5,489 nt of DNA, from the NCBI GenBank assembly GCA_016286835.1, contig JAEEUD010000133.1:1-5489 (forward strand). Direction: 5' to 3'. This DNA is from Pyramidobacter sp. GTDB taxonomy: Bacteria; Synergistota; Synergistia; Synergistales; Dethiosulfovibrionaceae. Below the pieces are notes generated by a model that saw only the letters and a list, made by a program, of their open reading frames with translations, had not been told where the DNA came from and did no database searches. Positions within the stretch are counted from its first letter, which is position 1, and every line of letters begins with the position of its first letter. Of this stretch, positions 4,792 to 5,489 are shown piece after piece. Both the position numbers and the translations under genes were made by a program.

Positions 4792-5489
4792 CTATCTCCT
4801 CTTTTTGACGCTCTTTTTCACCGGGCGCTTCGGCGCGGGGCGTTTGGGAGCGGCGGGGCGTCTGGTGCTGCGCGCGGGGGCCGAATAGCGCGTCGCGGAT
4901 CTCTTCGGTGCGGGGAAGAAATGCGCCAGTTCCGGCTTGTTGCGGCCCATCTCGGCGGCCGAGAAGCCGTCCCGCGATCTGGTGTCGGCGTTCGCGCCGC
5001 GGGCCAGAAGCAGCCGCACGGCTTCAGCGTTGTTGGCGCGCACGGCGTACATCAGCGGCGTCATGCCGCGCTCGTCGCGCTGGTCGATCTTCACGCCGGG
5101 AAGCGCAAGCAGCGTTTTCAGCGTCTCGACGTTCTTGTTGCCGGCGGCCCAGCTCAGCGCGCTGCGTCCTTCGCGGTCAAGCCTGTGCGGATCGGCGCCG
5201 CGGGCCAGGAGCAGCTTCGCGATCTGCGGATGCTCGTTCTGCGCGGCGGCCATCAGCGGCGTCAGTCCCGTGGCGGAAGCCTTCTCCAGCGTGTCGGGCG
5301 CAGCCGCCAGCAGCGCCGAGAGCACCGCTTCGCTGCGGCTGTGGCGCGCGGCCAGCAGCGTCGCCGTGCTGCCGGTCATGTCGGTCCTGCGCGGATCGGC
5401 CCCTCTGGCCAGAAGCGTCTGCGTGATCTTCACGCGCGGATTGAGCATCGCCGCCGTCATCAGCGGCGTCAGTCCCTGCTGGTTGGCCT
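4792..5489 (-). CDS. Ankyrin-repeat protein with basic C-terminal tail, C-terminal part, cut by window edge
   Basis: The last 231 codons are visible; the reading frame stays open to the window edge, so the N-terminus is missing. Five ankyrin units are clear: GLTPLMTAA...LLARGADP, GSTATLLAARH...LLAAAPD, GLTPLMAAAQ...LLLARGADP, GRSALSWAAG...LLALPGVK and GMTPLMYAVR...LLLARGAN. A degenerate sixth, DGFSAAEMGRNKPEL, caps the array. Ankyrin arrays bind proteins; no enzymatic domain is visible. After the array come about 40 residues rich in Lys, Arg, Pro and Ala, ending PVKKSVKKRR, likely disordered and strongly cationic. This tail could contact nucleic acid, phospholipid or cell-wall polymers. Whether the protein is exported cannot be told without the N-terminus. 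The downstream neighbour is an exported phosphatase 9 nt away, so a shared extracytoplasmic role is possible but unproven. Confidence 0.88.
   Translation of the reverse strand, partial: ANQQGLTPLMTAAMLNPRVKITQTLLARGADPRRTDMTGSTATLLAARHSRSEAVLSALLAAAPDTLEKASATGLTPLMAAAQNEHPQIAKLLLARGADPHRLDREGRSALSWAAGNKNVETLKTLLALPGVKIDQRDERGMTPLMYAVRANNAEAVRLLLARGANADTRSRDGFSAAEMGRNKPELAHFFPAPKRSATRYSAPARSTRRPAAPKRPAPKRPVKKSVKKRR
5050..5471 (-). repeat. Repeated ankyrin-coding DNA units, two-repeat spacing
   Basis: The 14-mer catcagcggcgtca (plus strand) occurs exactly at 5050-5063, 5251-5264 and 5458-5471, spaced 201 and 207 nt, or 67 and 69 codons. Each copy encodes part of the TPLM helix of every second ankyrin unit. 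The odd units also share the LLARGA(D/N) coding sequence, while the even units differ at both places. This suggests growth of the array by duplication of a two-repeat block. Confidence 0.7.

Overview
The window comes from a GC-rich bacterium: roughly 60-65% GC over most genes, with strongly G/C-ending codons. Every gene lies on the minus strand, so transcription runs from high to low coordinates. The tight aromatic-amino-acid operon, the short beta-type DAHP synthase and the secreted CX5R phosphatase would fit an anaerobe such as a Synergistota member or a Negativicute. No ribosomal marker is present, so this taxonomic guess is weak.

Upstream transcription unit (5489 to about 3573). The 3' end of an ankyrin-repeat gene with a very basic C-terminal tail is followed after 9 nt by a gene for an exported cysteine (CX5R) phosphatase. 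An intrinsic terminator at 3573-3602 closes this unit.

Intergenic regulatory region (about 3522 to 3236). This is the most informative part of the window. A consensus-like sigma70 promoter (TTGACA, 18 nt, TATACT) drives a leader of about 250 nt. The leader holds an unannotated 33-codon ORF with a good Shine-Dalgarno sequence and seven consecutive Tyr/Phe codons (YYYFYFF, residues 11-17). The Tyr/Phe run can fold into a hairpin with the sequence just after it. A perfect 11-bp hairpin followed by six U residues lies between the leader ORF and the first enzyme gene. This is the layout of a ribosome-mediated transcription attenuator that senses charged tRNA-Tyr and tRNA-Phe.

Aromatic operon (3235 to 1 and beyond). 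The order is DAHP synthase (aroF type, with an N-terminal regulatory domain), prephenate dehydrogenase (tyrA), 3-dehydroquinate synthase (aroB) and the first 103 codons of EPSP synthase (aroA). Two junctions are ATGA overlaps and the third is a direct TAG-ATG abutment, so the genes are probably translationally coupled. DAHP synthase makes the first pathway intermediate, AroB the second step, AroA the penultimate step to chorismate, and TyrA the committed step to tyrosine. Tyr and Phe are the expected feedback inhibitors of this type of DAHP synthase, so the same amino acids probably act on both gene expression and enzyme activity.

Other points to check are an abrupt fall in GC and GC3 exactly at the aroB/aroA boundary, a 16-bp sequence shared by two gene junctions, a possible SAM-hydroxide-adenosyltransferase-like barrel fused to the phosphatase, and a two-repeat periodicity in the ankyrin array.
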